Below, one piece after another: positions 8,467-17,824 of a DNA stretch of 64,000 bases. The notes below the pieces were generated by a model that saw only the letters and a list, made by a program, of their open reading frames with translations, was not told the DNA's origin and ran no database searches. Within the stretch, counting starts at the first letter, position 1. Every line of letters starts with the position of its first letter. The DNA is from UMGS363 sp051881815 (GTDB lineage Bacteria > Bacillota > Clostridia > Oscillospirales > Ruminococcaceae), in the NCBI GenBank assembly GCA_051881815.1, contig JBJEQP010000117.1, forward strand, positions 26,972 to 90,971. The letters run 5' to 3'. A program made the translations under genes and the position numbers.

Positions 8467-10824
8467 TTACTCGGCATTCACCGAAGCGTTCACAGCCTGA
8501 TCGGCGAGCTTGTTCTGCTCCTCAAGTTTAGCCTGCTCGACCTTCATTTTCATAAATTCCTCAAACTTATCAGCAGGCATAGGCTTTCCGAAGAAGAAGC
8601 CCTGTGCAAGATCGCAGCCCGACTGTTTGAGTATATCCACCTGACCGGGAGTTTCGATGCCCTCGGCGATAGTTTCTATCTTCTTGGATTTTGCAATTCT
8701 TATAACCGCCGAAACGATCTCTCTTGATATTGCATCGTCTTCGAGATACATTACGAAGGAGCGGTCAAGCTTTAGCAGCGTTATAGGAAGTATCTGAATG
8801 TAGCTGAGCGACGAATAACCTGTGCCGAAATCGTCCATTGAAAGCTTGATGCCGAGGGACTTGATCTCGTTCATCTGTGCAACGGCATGTTCAATGTCTT
8901 TAAGTGCAAGCGATTCGGTAAGCTCGACATCAAGCCACTGCGGTTCCATACCTGTTTCTTCAAGCACCTTCTTAATAGTTTCGGTAACGTTCGTCTGATA
9001 GAAATCGACAGCCGTAAGGTTGATCGAAACTGTTATCGGAGGATAGCCCTTATCCTGCCATTCCTTATTCTGACGGCAGGCGTTGTAGAGAACGAATCGG
9101 CTTATCTTTGTGATGAGCATTGAGTTTTCCGCAACGGGGATAAAGTTTCCCGGAGGAACTATCGTACCGTCCGGCTTTACCCAGCGGATAAGCGCTTCCA
9201 TACCGGTGAGTCTTCCTGTGTTAAGGTCGATCTTCGGCTGGTAGTAGAGCACAAGCTCATTGTTTTCGATAGCGCTTGCAAGCTCTTTTTCTATAGCGTT
9301 GCTCTCTATGATGCGGTCGTGTATCTCTCTGTCGTAGCGGACTATGCTGCCCTTTGTGCTGTCCGAGTGGGAAAGCGCAAATTCGGCACGGTCGAGAACC
9401 TGGAGGAAGTCGCTTCCGCCGTCCGACATTTTACAGTAGCCTGCGGAACAGGTGACTGTCTGTGTCGCAAAGTTCTCCTCGGAGAATGCCGAAAAGTCCT
9501 TCTGTATGTTCTTGACAAGTCTAACCGGAAGCTCGTCATCTCCGCTGTCCTTTACAATAATAGCGAAATTGTCGCCGCCTATCCTTGCGCCGAGCGAGCT
9601 TTCACCTAGGTTGCCGAGAGCCTTGTTGAGGATAGCGCCGAATTCCTTCAGCAGCATATTGCCGTTCTGATATCCGCAGGTATCGTTGATGATATGGAAA
9701 TCATCAATATCGAAAACGATTATCCAGTAGTCAAGCGCCTGACCGTCAACGGAATCGTAAAGCTTGAAGATCTCTTCACCCGTAACAATGAATTTGTTGC
9801 GGTTGTAGATCTGCGTGATCTCGTCGATATAAGCCATTTTTTCGATAATAAGGTCTTTTTCCTTATCATCGTTGATATCGATAACAGCGCCGCCTATCGT
9901 TGACATAAGGATATTGGCGCAGGGCGTCACCTTGTAACGGTACTGGAGCCAGCGGTAGGAATCGCTTCCCTTCGGCTTCATCCTGAATTCAACGGAATAT
10001 ATCTCACCCGATTTAGTGGAGGTTTGCGCAGTCATTGCCCTTCTTAAAGTATCAATAACGAATCTGTCATCGGGATGAATATGCTCCTTCAATTCGTCGA
10101 AGCCGATAAACTCGGAATCAAAGCCGCCCATCTGACGGAACTGCTCCGATGTATAAAGTCTGTAATCGTTCGCATCCTTGAGCATAAGACCGACGCCCGA
10201 ATACTCCATAGACATTGTGAAGCGGCTTTCGGATGCGGCAAGGGCGTGAGCATAGCTTGTAAGCTCTTCCTTCATCTTGGCGTTCTCGGAAAGGTCGTGA
10301 CCTATCGAGAGAAGGATATATTTAGGGGTCTGATTTCCGCGCTTCTCAACAAACATGAGCGAGGTGTTCCAGATCGTACAGACCTTTGCGCCCGTTTTTG
10401 AAGTAACGAAAAATTCCTCGTCACGGTTATTAATGATAGCCTGAAGACTCGGCGCAAAAGCGTCCTTCGGGAGAAGCTTCTGAATGTTCCTTGCATTATC
10501 GCGAAGATCGTCGGCGGTATAGCCTGTAACAGCGGTAAGCTCGGAGTTGACCTCGATCTCGTGGAAATTGCTTTCCCATATAATAGCCATGGCGTTAAGG
10601 CTCTGAACGATATCGGAAAGGTAGCTTCTCTGTTTTGCAAGTCTGATCTTTTCGTTATGCTTCATCACGCTGCAAAGCACAACAACGGAAATCGCTGCAA
10701 GGAACAGATAAACAACGATGACCGCTGCCGTATATTCGGGCAGGTTCACCGCAATAATAAGTGCCGCAATAGCGGACGCTATATATCCGAGGGCGATAAT
10801 AAGCCCTGTATTATTCTTTTTCAT
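8467..10824 (-). CDS. Membrane PAS-GGDEF-EAL protein, probable c-di-GMP phosphodiesterase
   Basis: 785 residues from the ATG at 10824 (MKKNNTGLIIALGYI), which has AAGGAG seven bases upstream; a longer in-frame start at 10878 lacks one. Order: two membrane helices (about 8-50), two PAS-type sensor domains (about 65-310), GGDEF domain, EAL domain. The GGDEF signature is changed to GGDNF, so cyclase activity is doubtful. The EAL domain keeps EALIRW, SINLTA, ELTES, DDFGTGYSSL, KLDRS, EGIET and QGFFFGKP, the metal- and substrate-binding set of active phosphodiesterases. It probably degrades c-di-GMP in response to a cytoplasmic signal; c-di-GMP commonly controls type IV pili, which this chromosome segment encodes 6 kb away. 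Confidence 0.9.
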   Translation of the reverse strand: MKKNNTGLIIALGYIASAIAALIIAVNLPEYTAAVIVVYLFLAAISVVVLCSVMKHNEKIRLAKQRSYLSDIVQSLNAMAIIWESNFHEIEVNSELTAVTGYTADDLRDNARNIQKLLPKDAFAPSLQAIINNRDEEFFVTSKTGAKVCTIWNTSLMFVEKRGNQTPKYILLSIGHDLSENAKMKEELTSYAHALAASESRFTMSMEYSGVGLMLKDANDYRLYTSEQFRQMGGFDSEFIGFDELKEHIHPDDRFVIDTLRRAMTAQTSTKSGEIYSVEFRMKPKGSDSYRWLQYRYKVTPCANILMSTIGGAVIDINDDKEKDLIIEKMAYIDEITQIYNRNKFIVTGEEIFKLYDSVDGQALDYWIIVFDIDDFHIINDTCGYQNGNMLLKEFGAILNKALGNLGESSLGARIGGDNFAIIVKDSGDDELPVRLVKNIQKDFSAFSEENFATQTVTCSAGYCKMSDGGSDFLQVLDRAEFALSHSDSTKGSIVRYDREIHDRIIESNAIEKELASAIENNELVLYYQPKIDLNTGRLTGMEALIRWVKPDGTIVPPGNFIPVAENSMLITKISRFVLYNACRQNKEWQDKGYPPITVSINLTAVDFYQTNVTETIKKVLEETGMEPQWLDVELTESLALKDIEHAVAQMNEIKSLGIKLSMDDFGTGYSSLSYIQILPITLLKLDRSFVMYLEDDAISREIVSAVIRIAKSKKIETIAEGIETPGQVDILKQSGCDLAQGFFFGKPMPADKFEEFMKMKVEQAKLEEQNKLADQAVNASVNAE

Positions 10825-11101
10825 GTTTATTCTCCTTATTTTAAGATAGAAGCTGCAGGATATGTTGGAAATTCGCAATGCTGAAAAACTTGGTGCGGCA
10901 GGAGTATATACTTGATATTAATTATTGGTAAAACTACACAAAACAAGTCAATTTTGCCATTATATTCTAAAACAATGATACTATTTTTTTCCCGTTTTGT
11001 CAAGGCAATGAGAATAAAAGCTTAAAAATACGCTGAATTTTCACATACTTTTCATATTTCTGTGGTAAACTTATTTTTAATTAAAAACTAAAGGAAAAAA
11101 C

Positions 11102-11148
11102 ACACGGAAAACGTCCAAAACGTATCGTCTTGATCTGTTTTCCGTGAA
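11102..11148 (+). other. Leader hairpin before response regulator
   Basis: CACGGAAAAC (11102-11111) and GTTTTCCGTG (about 11138-11147) are exact complements flanking a 26-base loop, ending just before the ribosome binding site of the regulator gene. It is not followed by a T-run. The rest of 10825-11167 is AT-rich with no gene seen. Confidence 0.55.
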
Positions 11149-11167
11149 ATTTCAAGGAGATGACATT

Positions 11168-11839
11168 ATGCAGAAAATACTGGTAGTTGACGACGAAAAA
11201 ATGATACGAAACGTTATAAAGGAATACGCCGAATTTGACGGCTTTGAAGTCACCGAAGCACAGGACGGCATGGAAGCTGTCGAGATCTGCCGCAAAAACG
11301 ACTTTGACCTTATCGTTATGGATATTATGATGCCAAGACTTGACGGATATTCGGCAATAAAGGAGATCCGCAAGACAAAGCAGATACCCGTTATCATGCT
11401 CTCGGCAAGGGGCGAGGAATACGACAAGCTTTTCGGCTTTGAGATCGGCATTGACGATTATGTTGTTAAGCCGTTCTCTCCAAAGGAGCTTCTTGCGAGG
11501 ATCAAAGCCGTTATAAAGCGCGCGGCTGCAAAGGAGCAGCCTATGGATATCATCCGCTATGAAGGTCTTGAAATAAACGTAACGGGCAGAGAGGTCAGCG
11601 TTGACGGAACCCCCGTTTCGCTCACGCCGAAGGAGTATGACCTGCTCTTCTACCTTGTACGCAACAAGGGAATTGCTCTTTCCCGTGAAAAGCTTCTCGA
11701 AGAAGTATGGGGCTATGACTTCTTCGGCGATGACCGCACCGTCGATACGCACATCAAGATGCTCCGCAATTCCCTCGGCGAATACCGCAAGTTCATCAAG
11801 ACCTTGAGAGGAATGGGATACAAGTTTGAAACAACATAA
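11168..11839 (+). CDS. OmpR/PhoB-family response regulator
   Basis: 223 residues from the ATG at 11168 (MQKILVVDDEKMIRNV) after AAGGAG. Receiver domain: acidic pocket DDE (8-10), phospho-acceptor Asp52 in VMDIMMP, Thr/Ser switch in MLSARG, Lys in VVKPFSP. The C-terminal winged helix (about 130-223) has LTPKEYDLLFYLV, SREKLLEEVWGYD and RTVDTHIKMLR. It overlaps the following kinase gene by 14 bases, so the two form a two-component pair. The regulated genes cannot be told from this window. Confidence 0.95.
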   Translation: MQKILVVDDEKMIRNVIKEYAEFDGFEVTEAQDGMEAVEICRKNDFDLIVMDIMMPRLDGYSAIKEIRKTKQIPVIMLSARGEEYDKLFGFEIGIDDYVVKPFSPKELLARIKAVIKRAAAKEQPMDIIRYEGLEINVTGREVSVDGTPVSLTPKEYDLLFYLVRNKGIALSREKLLEEVWGYDFFGDDRTVDTHIKMLRNSLGEYRKFIKTLRGMGYKFETT

Positions 11840-13253
11840 AAGTATCCTCAACCTTAAAACAGCGATATGGATGTACTTTGTCATCTTTATAACGGGTATC
11901 CTTGCGCTGCTGTGGTTCACCTTCGGAGTTTCGCTTGAACTGAACTATAAAAGCAAAAAGACAAAGGATATCGTTTCTATCGCTTCATATATCCTAAAAG
12001 GCTGGAACGAGGACGGCTTGACGACCGAAAAGCTCGACAACACAGCTTATGACAATAATATGTGCATCCTTATCCAGGACGCCGACGGATATACGGTCTA
12101 TTCCTACGATATGATGGCAAACAACTGCCTTATCCACGGCGTTTACAGCCTTAATCTTTTCAAATACAGGAACAAGGCTCTTGAAAGCAGCAACGGTTAC
12201 TATTATGCCGAGGTCAACAATCCGCGTTTTAATACAAACACACTGCTTTTCGTCATAGTCATAGGATCGGTAGACAACCCCGAGGGATTTATTTACCTCA
12301 ACACCTCGCTTGCGCCGCTCAAATCGACAGCCGATATCATAAAACGGCAGATATACTGGATGGGCATCATCCTGCTGCTGCTCGGTCTTATCATTGCATA
12401 TTTTCTTGCATCCGTTATCGAAGCGCCGATCGTCCGCATAACAAAAACGGCAAAGAAAATGGGCGAAGGAAACTATAACGTCGTTTTTGATGGGCACGGC
12501 TACGAAGAGACCGAAATACTTGCCGATACCCTGAACAACGCCGAGGAGGAGATATCAAAGGTCGATACACTCCGCCGTGATCTTATCGCAAACGTTTCGC
12601 ACGACCTGCGCACACCGCTTACAATGGTCAAGGCATACGCCGAAATGATACGGGATATCTCGGGCGACAACCCCGAAAAAAGAGCCGAGCATCTCAACGT
12701 TATCATTGAAGAAAGCGACCGATTGGCAACGCTTGTCAACGATATTCTCGACCTTTCAAAGCTTGAAAGCGGCACACTTGAAATGACCGAAACGGAATTC
12801 TGCATCACCGATACGCTGCGCAGCATAATGGAACGATATACGCTTCTTTCCGAACAGAAGGGCTATAACTTCATCGTTTCCGCCGAGCAGGATTTCATCG
12901 TCAAGGCGGATGCGGTCAAGATACAGCAGGTCATCTACAACCTTATCAATAACGCTGTCAACTATACGGGCGAAGATAAGACTGTTTATATCACGCAGAT
13001 AGTCAAGAAGAAAAAGCTCGTCCGCATTGAGATAACCGATACGGGCGCAGGCATCGACCCCGAGCTGATACCGCTTATCTTCGACCGATACTACCGCACG
13101 GAAAAGAGCAAGCGTGAAGTCATCGGAACAGGACTCGGACTTTCCATTGTTAAACAGATACTCCAGCGGCATAACTACGAATTCGGCGTCCGCTCCGAAA
13201 AGGGCGTCGGCAGTACATTCTGGTTTGAAATGCCGGGACATCTTAAAGAATGA
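11826..13253 (+). CDS. Sensor histidine kinase
   Basis: 475 residues. The reading frame opens with TTG at 11826, inside the regulator gene; no ATG fits before residue 16, so the TTG is likely used with coupling. Two membrane helices (about 12-36 and 178-202) flank an extracellular sensing domain. Then HAMP (about 203-250), HisKA with NVSHDLRTPLTMVKAYAEMI (phosphorylated His), N box LINNAVNYTG, G1 DTGAGI, F box IFDRYY and G2 GTGLGLSIVK. A complete class-I kinase partnered with the preceding response regulator. Confidence 0.95.
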   Translation: MKQHKSILNLKTAIWMYFVIFITGILALLWFTFGVSLELNYKSKKTKDIVSIASYILKGWNEDGLTTEKLDNTAYDNNMCILIQDADGYTVYSYDMMANNCLIHGVYSLNLFKYRNKALESSNGYYYAEVNNPRFNTNTLLFVIVIGSVDNPEGFIYLNTSLAPLKSTADIIKRQIYWMGIILLLLGLIIAYFLASVIEAPIVRITKTAKKMGEGNYNVVFDGHGYEETEILADTLNNAEEEISKVDTLRRDLIANVSHDLRTPLTMVKAYAEMIRDISGDNPEKRAEHLNVIIEESDRLATLVNDILDLSKLESGTLEMTETEFCITDTLRSIMERYTLLSEQKGYNFIVSAEQDFIVKADAVKIQQVIYNLINNAVNYTGEDKTVYITQIVKKKKLVRIEITDTGAGIDPELIPLIFDRYYRTEKSKREVIGTGLGLSIVKQILQRHNYEFGVRSEKGVGSTFWFEMPGHLKE

Positions 13254-13280
13254 TCCATTTAGTTTAATGCACGGAATTAA

Positions 13281-13448
13281 ATGCGTCATTCGTAATGCGT
13301 AATGCGTAATTATTTTTTCAGAAAAATATTCAAAAAAATGCAATCCACGATTTATTTGCTTTTTCGTGAATTGCATTTTTTATGCGTTAATGTAAAAATC
13401 AATTATGCGAAGCTAATTACGCATTACGCATTAGGCATTACGCATTAC
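13281..13448. repeat. Inverted repeat between convergent genes (short relative of composite repeat)
   Basis: Outer arms TAATGCGTAATGCGTAATTA and TAATTACGCATTACGCATTA are complementary, and enclose a second pair, AATGCAATCCACGA / TCGTGAATTGCATT. It lies between the 3' ends of the kinase gene and the peptidoglycan-binding gene and may act as a bidirectional terminator. The inner pair resembles module B of the composite repeats. Confidence 0.7.
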
Positions 13449-13450
13449 TC

Positions 13451-14014
13451 TCACCCCACCGCTCCGACGTTCATCGTATAAACCGCTTTGTCGTCTTCGA
13501 TATCATCAATGGCGGCGTGGTAATTGTATATCCGTGCAAGCGCATTCCATGTCGCACGGTTGAGCATTCCCGTTTCGGGAAGTCCTGCGATCGCCTGGAT
13601 GCGGCGCACTTCCTCGGCTGTTTCGTTATCATAGATGCCGTTTATCGCAGCTCCCGAAAGATTATCGTAAAACTGCGCAATAGTGTTCAGCATTATCTGT
13701 ATAATGTAAACGGGATATCCTGCCGAGCCGATCGTCAGCGGAGTTTCCCCGACTGCACGTGGACTTATGCTCTCCAGCTCGGAGAAAAACATTGCAGCCT
13801 CTTTATAAAGCTTGTAAAGCTCATCCCATGTTTTCGGGTCAAGCTCCCCTGTTTCGGGCAGGCCGCTCTCACGCTGAAAGGCTGAAACGGCATTTCTGGT
13901 TTCCTCGCCGTATGTACCGTCTGCGTTTACCGTTGGTATATTGGAATTGTATTTCGATATCGTCCGAAGAAAGCGCTGTGCTTCACGAACGTCCGAAGCC
14001 TTGTTCTCTGCCAT
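13451..14014 (-). CDS. Peptidoglycan-binding-domain protein (two PG_binding_1 repeats)
   Basis: 187 residues. Two copies of the three-helix PG_binding_1 fold: about residues 9-72 (VREAQRFLRTI ... GTYGEETRNAVSAFQ ... WDELYKLY) and about 95-170 (NGIYDNETAEEVRRIQ ... ATWNALARIY). No signal peptide or catalytic domain. Third gene of a minus-strand unit with the two genes upstream (36-base gap). Likely cell-wall or spore-cortex associated, but how it would leave the cytoplasm is not evident. Confidence 0.75.
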   Translation of the reverse strand: MAENKASDVREAQRFLRTISKYNSNIPTVNADGTYGEETRNAVSAFQRESGLPETGELDPKTWDELYKLYKEAAMFFSELESISPRAVGETPLTIGSAGYPVYIIQIMLNTIAQFYDNLSGAAINGIYDNETAEEVRRIQAIAGLPETGMLNRATWNALARIYNYHAAIDDIEDDKAVYTMNVGAVG

Positions 14015-14050
14015 CTTATCACTCTCCGTATATTTTTATATGATTATACA

Positions 14051-15448
14051 TTAAGAAATAGTATAACCGGGGTTCTGACCCGGCTGCTTTGCGTAACCGA
14101 ATCGGTGTTCGCTGTATATTTCGGATATCCTGTTCCATGTATCAGCGCCGACAGCGCCGTTCTGTGTAAGCCCGAAAATGCGCTGGAACTCGGTCACAGC
14201 CTGCCTTGTCAAAGGTCCGAAGAAGCCTGTCGGCTGAATCTCGGGTATGGTCGGATAAAACTCATGCAGATAGGTCAGATACTCCTGCAGGATGCGCACG
14301 TAGGGATTCGTCATTCCCTCAGTCAGTATCACACCGGGGAAAAGCACGGGTTCTTCGCTGTTTTCGTTCAGCGGAACATTCTCCACTATGCCGAGATAAG
14401 CGTCCTCGAGGGCGTTCCACGTTTCACGGTCAACAACGCCCGTCTGCGGAAGTCCAAAGACCTGCTGAAAGGAACGTACCGAATTCTCGGTCGCAGCGTC
14501 AAACGTTCCCGTTATTTCAGTTGGAAGAACATTGTTGTAATAAGCGCCCACTACCTCGAGATAATACTGCAGATAGCGCACCGCCATTCCGCTTTCTCCG
14601 ATCGAAAGCGTTTCGGGGAAAACGACCGCCGTTTCTTCGAGCGTAAGTCCCTCGGACGCAAGCTGCGAAAGCTTCTTCACGCTCGTATAAATATAGTGTA
14701 TCCTGTACCATGTTGCCTTATCTACAACGCCGGTCTGCGGAAGATCAAATATCTGCTGGAAGGTTCGCACGGCTTCCTCGGTGGCGCTGTCATAGACTGT
14801 TCCGGTTGTCGGTATCTTCGGGATAGCAGGATAATTCTGTGAGATACGGTTAAGCTCACGGCGTATCCGCACGACATCGTTTCCGCCGCTGCCAAGACTT
14901 AACGGCTCACCGGGATAGGACGGCGCATTTGCTCTAACATCTGCATTCGTCACAATGTCAATATCATCTCCGTAAAAACGAGTCAGAATGTCATACGGTC
15001 CAAGACCCTGCCTTGCAAGCTCGACTGTTCCCCATTGGGTCAGACCGCCGCACTCGGGAACATCCCTTCCATCGCAATAGACCGCAAAAAGCGGTTCAAC
15101 ACTCCCTTGACGGACGATATACTCATTGAATATCTCGTCGACGATCTGCGCGATCGGCTCGTAGATATCCCTGTCCTTGACAAAAGACTGATCGAACTGT
15201 ATGGAGTTGGTTATATCGAAATCATAGCCCTGCGAAGGGTACCATTCGGTGAAGATACGATTGAGCGTGAACGAAATTATCGCATAGATGTTTGCACGCA
15301 GAGCGGCTTCAGGCCATGTCGGGTAAAGCTCGCTCGATGCGACATTTTTTATATAGTCGGGAAAGCTCACTGTCACATTTTCGGCGGAGGCGTCATCCGG
15401 CCTGCCAAGGTGAACGGTCACGGTTTCGGGAATAAACGGTTCGGGCAT
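14051..15448 (-). CDS. SpoIID-like protein with three peptidoglycan-binding domains
   Basis: 465 residues. The N-terminal ~170 residues include ALRANIYAIISFTLNRI and CGGLTQWGTVELARQG followed by ILTRFYGDDI, resembling SpoIID/LytB lytic-enzyme domains (compare the family's SQWGA ... IL..YYG pattern). Then three PG_binding_1 repeats (about 175-260, 272-358, 365-455), each with GxxxxxTxxxVxxFQ and a TGVVD-type turn ending in a Trp. No recognisable signal peptide. It is 15 bases after the upstream gene. Role inferred as peptidoglycan remodelling, possibly in sporulation. Confidence 0.7.
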   Translation of the reverse strand: MPEPFIPETVTVHLGRPDDASAENVTVSFPDYIKNVASSELYPTWPEAALRANIYAIISFTLNRIFTEWYPSQGYDFDITNSIQFDQSFVKDRDIYEPIAQIVDEIFNEYIVRQGSVEPLFAVYCDGRDVPECGGLTQWGTVELARQGLGPYDILTRFYGDDIDIVTNADVRANAPSYPGEPLSLGSGGNDVVRIRRELNRISQNYPAIPKIPTTGTVYDSATEEAVRTFQQIFDLPQTGVVDKATWYRIHYIYTSVKKLSQLASEGLTLEETAVVFPETLSIGESGMAVRYLQYYLEVVGAYYNNVLPTEITGTFDAATENSVRSFQQVFGLPQTGVVDRETWNALEDAYLGIVENVPLNENSEEPVLFPGVILTEGMTNPYVRILQEYLTYLHEFYPTIPEIQPTGFFGPLTRQAVTEFQRIFGLTQNGAVGADTWNRISEIYSEHRFGYAKQPGQNPGYTIS

Positions 15449-15463
15449 CGTTCCACCGCCTTT

Positions 15464-16276
15464 TCATTCCAGCATAAAGCTGTTATCGTCGCTCGACTTC
15501 GGGATGAGAGCTATCGGCTGAATCGACTTCACGCCGGAGAAAACGGGAACTTCCATATCGTTTTCGGCATAAAATCCATCCGCATAAGCGCTGATATAAT
15601 AGTCCGCAAACGGCTTTTCGGACGGATCGGGTGTTTCGGAAAACGAAGCATTCGGCGCAGGAAGCGACACCGTTTCGGTCGAGCCGCTCTCGTCCGTGAT
15701 GAGCATTTTCAGCAGATAGTTCTTCCCGTTTTTCTTTCTTGTGATAAGAACAACGGCATTTTCGATCGGAACAGCACCGCTGCCCGTTTTGACCTCTGCT
15801 TTTATGTAGCCTGTTCCGCTTTCATCGGGAGAGATCTCCGTTTCTTCGCCTTTGTATCTGGGTTCAAGCTTGTCGTTAAGGTCGGAGAATTCCTCGGAAT
15901 TATAGTTGCCCTGAAAATTCTCGGGTTCGGACACGGTGTTCTCACGGGTACGGGACATCACGGGAACATTTTCTTCCGATTTGTCGAATTCTCTGCGCAT
16001 TATATCCTCGGGCGAAGGAAACTTCGTCATTTTTTGTTTTTCGCCAGAAGCTTTAACGTTTTCTTTTCTGTAAGCCTCCTTTGGGGGTTCGGAAGGCTCT
16101 TTTTTCTCCACAGAAGCTCTTTCCTGCGGCTTTATTGACGATGTCGGTTCTTTCTCATTTGTCGGAGTGATGCTCTTGACGGTTTTATCGGCTGCCGCAC
16201 CGCTTTTTTTATACATCCGCAGCATTTCTTCCTTATATTTTCGTGCCATTGATTCGATCTGATCTTTGCTGTCCAT
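15464..16276 (-). CDS. Protein with disordered N-terminus and carboxypeptidase-regulatory-like domain
   Basis: 270 residues, good AAGGAGG before the ATG. Residues 1-25 are a charged helix (MDSKDQIESMARKYKEEMLR); about 30-165 are Lys/Glu/Pro/Ser-rich and probably disordered; about 170-262 form a beta-sandwich of the carboxypeptidase-regulatory type (GYIKAEVKTG ... PIENAVVLITR ... YYISAYADGFY ... IQPIALIP). First gene of the three-gene peptidoglycan-binding cassette. No enzymatic motif; it may be a structural or wall-surface adaptor. Confidence 0.55.
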   Translation of the reverse strand: MDSKDQIESMARKYKEEMLRMYKKSGAAADKTVKSITPTNEKEPTSSIKPQERASVEKKEPSEPPKEAYRKENVKASGEKQKMTKFPSPEDIMRREFDKSEENVPVMSRTRENTVSEPENFQGNYNSEEFSDLNDKLEPRYKGEETEISPDESGTGYIKAEVKTGSGAVPIENAVVLITRKKNGKNYLLKMLITDESGSTETVSLPAPNASFSETPDPSEKPFADYYISAYADGFYAENDMEVPVFSGVKSIQPIALIPKSSDDNSFMLE

Positions 16277-16329
16277 TTTTATCCTCCTTGAAGCGTTATT
16301 GTTTTCTATTAATTGTATTCAAAGGAGAA

Positions 16330-16393
16330 TAAAAAAATACCTCGGAGCTCGGGAAGTGCCAATAAACAACACAACCTTTTATCCGAGGTATTT
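16330..16393 (-). terminator. Rho-independent terminator of the pilin gene
   Basis: On the minus strand AAATACCTCGGA (16393-16382) pairs with TCCGAGGTATTT (16346-16335), followed by a run of T. The stem is 12 bases with a loop of about 35. It sits directly after the pilin stop codon at 16406. Confidence 0.75.
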
Positions 16394-16405
16394 ATATCAT
16401 ATTTT

Positions 16406-16885
16406 TTAGGTCGCAAGCGGATGACAGCCGATGCCCGCACCGGAGTCGAATGACCTTCCCACATCAGCGTCTGTAAGCATTCCTGTAAAGTCGGAATCGG
16501 AGAGAGGCTGATCGCTCCATAATGCATAGAATGCACCCGAGCCTGCCGAATCCATAACGAAACCGAAATATCCTTTAAAGTTTTCACCGACATAGTCCGT
16601 GATATCGCAGACTGTACCGCTGCTCGATCCTCTGCATTGTCCGTTACCGGGGACAGAGTTTACAAATATCTCATCAGCGTCAAATTCTTCCCCTGCGTTA
16701 TACGCATCAATTATTGCAAGCTGTGCGCCCGAAAAAACAGTTTTGGCATTTGCGTTGAACTGTGAAATTCTTGATCTTTTAACATAACCGAGCATAGACG
16801 GAACAAGGATCGCTGCCAGAATACCGATAATTGCGATAACAACTATAAGTTCGATAAGTGTAAAACCCTTTACTTTTCCCTTCAT
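16406..16885 (-). CDS. Type IV pilin / prepilin-type protein
   Basis: 159 residues from the ATG at 16885 after AAAGGGG. Short basic leader MKGKVKG, then the prepilin cleavage and methylation site G/FTLIEL with Glu5, and a hydrophobic helix IVVIAIIGILAAILVP. The globular part has three Cys (about 77-156), probably a disulfide. PilD (22574-23581) would cleave after Gly7. It has its own strong promoter and terminator and so is expressed independently of the rest of the cluster, in keeping with a major or alternative pilin. Confidence 0.9.
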   Translation of the reverse strand: MKGKVKGFTLIELIVVIAIIGILAAILVPSMLGYVKRSRISQFNANAKTVFSGAQLAIIDAYNAGEEFDADEIFVNSVPGNGQCRGSSSGTVCDITDYVGENFKGYFGFVMDSAGSGAFYALWSDQPLSDSDFTGMLTDADVGRSFDSGAGIGCHPLAT

Positions 16886-16948
16886 ATCTACAACCCCTTT
16901 CAAAATGTGCAAAAATTATATAAATAAAATTGCAATTATTATATTTCT

Positions 16949-16977
16949 ATAATACATCATATTATTTGATCTGTCAA
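16949..16977 (-). promoter_or_regulatory. Sigma-A promoter of pilin gene 16406-16885
   Basis: Minus strand TTGACA (16977-16972), 17-base spacer, TATTAT (16954-16949). The consensus -35 suggests high expression. Confidence 0.85.
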
Positions 16978-16995
16978 TAGGTTACAGCAATTTTT

Positions 16996-17814
16996 TTAAT
17001 TCTTTGCACTCAAATCCCACATAAAATAGATTTCGGGTTTAAGTTCTTCGAATGACCATTGTTTTTCCGATCTTTCAACGCTTCCGGGATCGTTTATATA
17101 TATTTCACCATTTTCGGTACATTCCCTTATTATTATTGCGTGGCTTCCAAATGTTTCCCCTACCATACCTGCCATTACGGAATGACCGTTTTTAAGTGCA
17201 TTTTTTATAACATCAAGATCAGCTTCTCCCGATTTCTCCGAATTGGGACTATAGTCATACTCGATCGCTGTAATGCCGATCGCATCGCACAGTTCCACGA
17301 TTTGTTCGTTGTTTATCCCGACCATTCCCCATGCGTCCATTGAATCGGCAATTGCTGCAATTTTAGGAGGGTCTATATCGTCCTTCCCTGTAAGATAAAG
17401 GTATGCCATAGTCAGCGAAACAGGAACGCAGCCGTGCGTTTTTATATAACCTTCATATACAGGTTCATAACCCCATCTGTAGTCTGCCATATACAGCGCA
17501 GGCACCGTATCGGAGTTAAGCTCCTCGAAAGTAAAGCTCATTTTGCTGTAATCGTCTTTATGGAAAGGATAATTATAAACAAAATCAACGTTCTTTTCAT
17601 AATCACGATAATACAGCTTTAATATTTTTTCGGGATACAGGTCAATATTATTCAGAATATATGCTGATTTTTCGTCCGTTTCAGCATTTTCTGCCAATAT
17701 ACCGTACTCTTCGTGCAGCTTACGCTTATTTTCGATTGGAACAAGAAGTATCAACGCCGCAACAGCTATTATCGCTACAGCAACAGAAATTATTATTTTT
17801 ACTTTACCGCTCAT
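16996..17814 (-). CDS. Membrane-anchored C39-like cysteine peptidase
   Basis: 272 residues. One N-terminal helix (about 5-25) anchors the protein with the catalytic part outside. The Peptidase_C39_2 pattern is seen: Cys129 in THGCVPVSLTMAY, His225 in GSHAIIIRE and Asp242 in INDPGS. Such proteins are papain-fold cysteine peptidases acting at the cell surface. It lies between two pilin genes, 73 bases after one terminator, so a role in processing or stabilising surface proteins or pili is possible but unproven. Confidence 0.75.
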   Translation of the reverse strand: MSGKVKIIISVAVAIIAVAALILLVPIENKRKLHEEYGILAENAETDEKSAYILNNIDLYPEKILKLYYRDYEKNVDFVYNYPFHKDDYSKMSFTFEELNSDTVPALYMADYRWGYEPVYEGYIKTHGCVPVSLTMAYLYLTGKDDIDPPKIAAIADSMDAWGMVGINNEQIVELCDAIGITAIEYDYSPNSEKSGEADLDVIKNALKNGHSVMAGMVGETFGSHAIIIRECTENGEIYINDPGSVERSEKQWSFEELKPEIYFMWDLSAKN

Positions 17815-17824
17815 AAAATCCTCA

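Noticed and set aside
7342..10824. Functional coupling of phosphofructokinase to c-di-GMP
   Set aside because: The genes are only neighbours with a 39-base gap; no sequence evidence for regulation beyond possible co-transcription.
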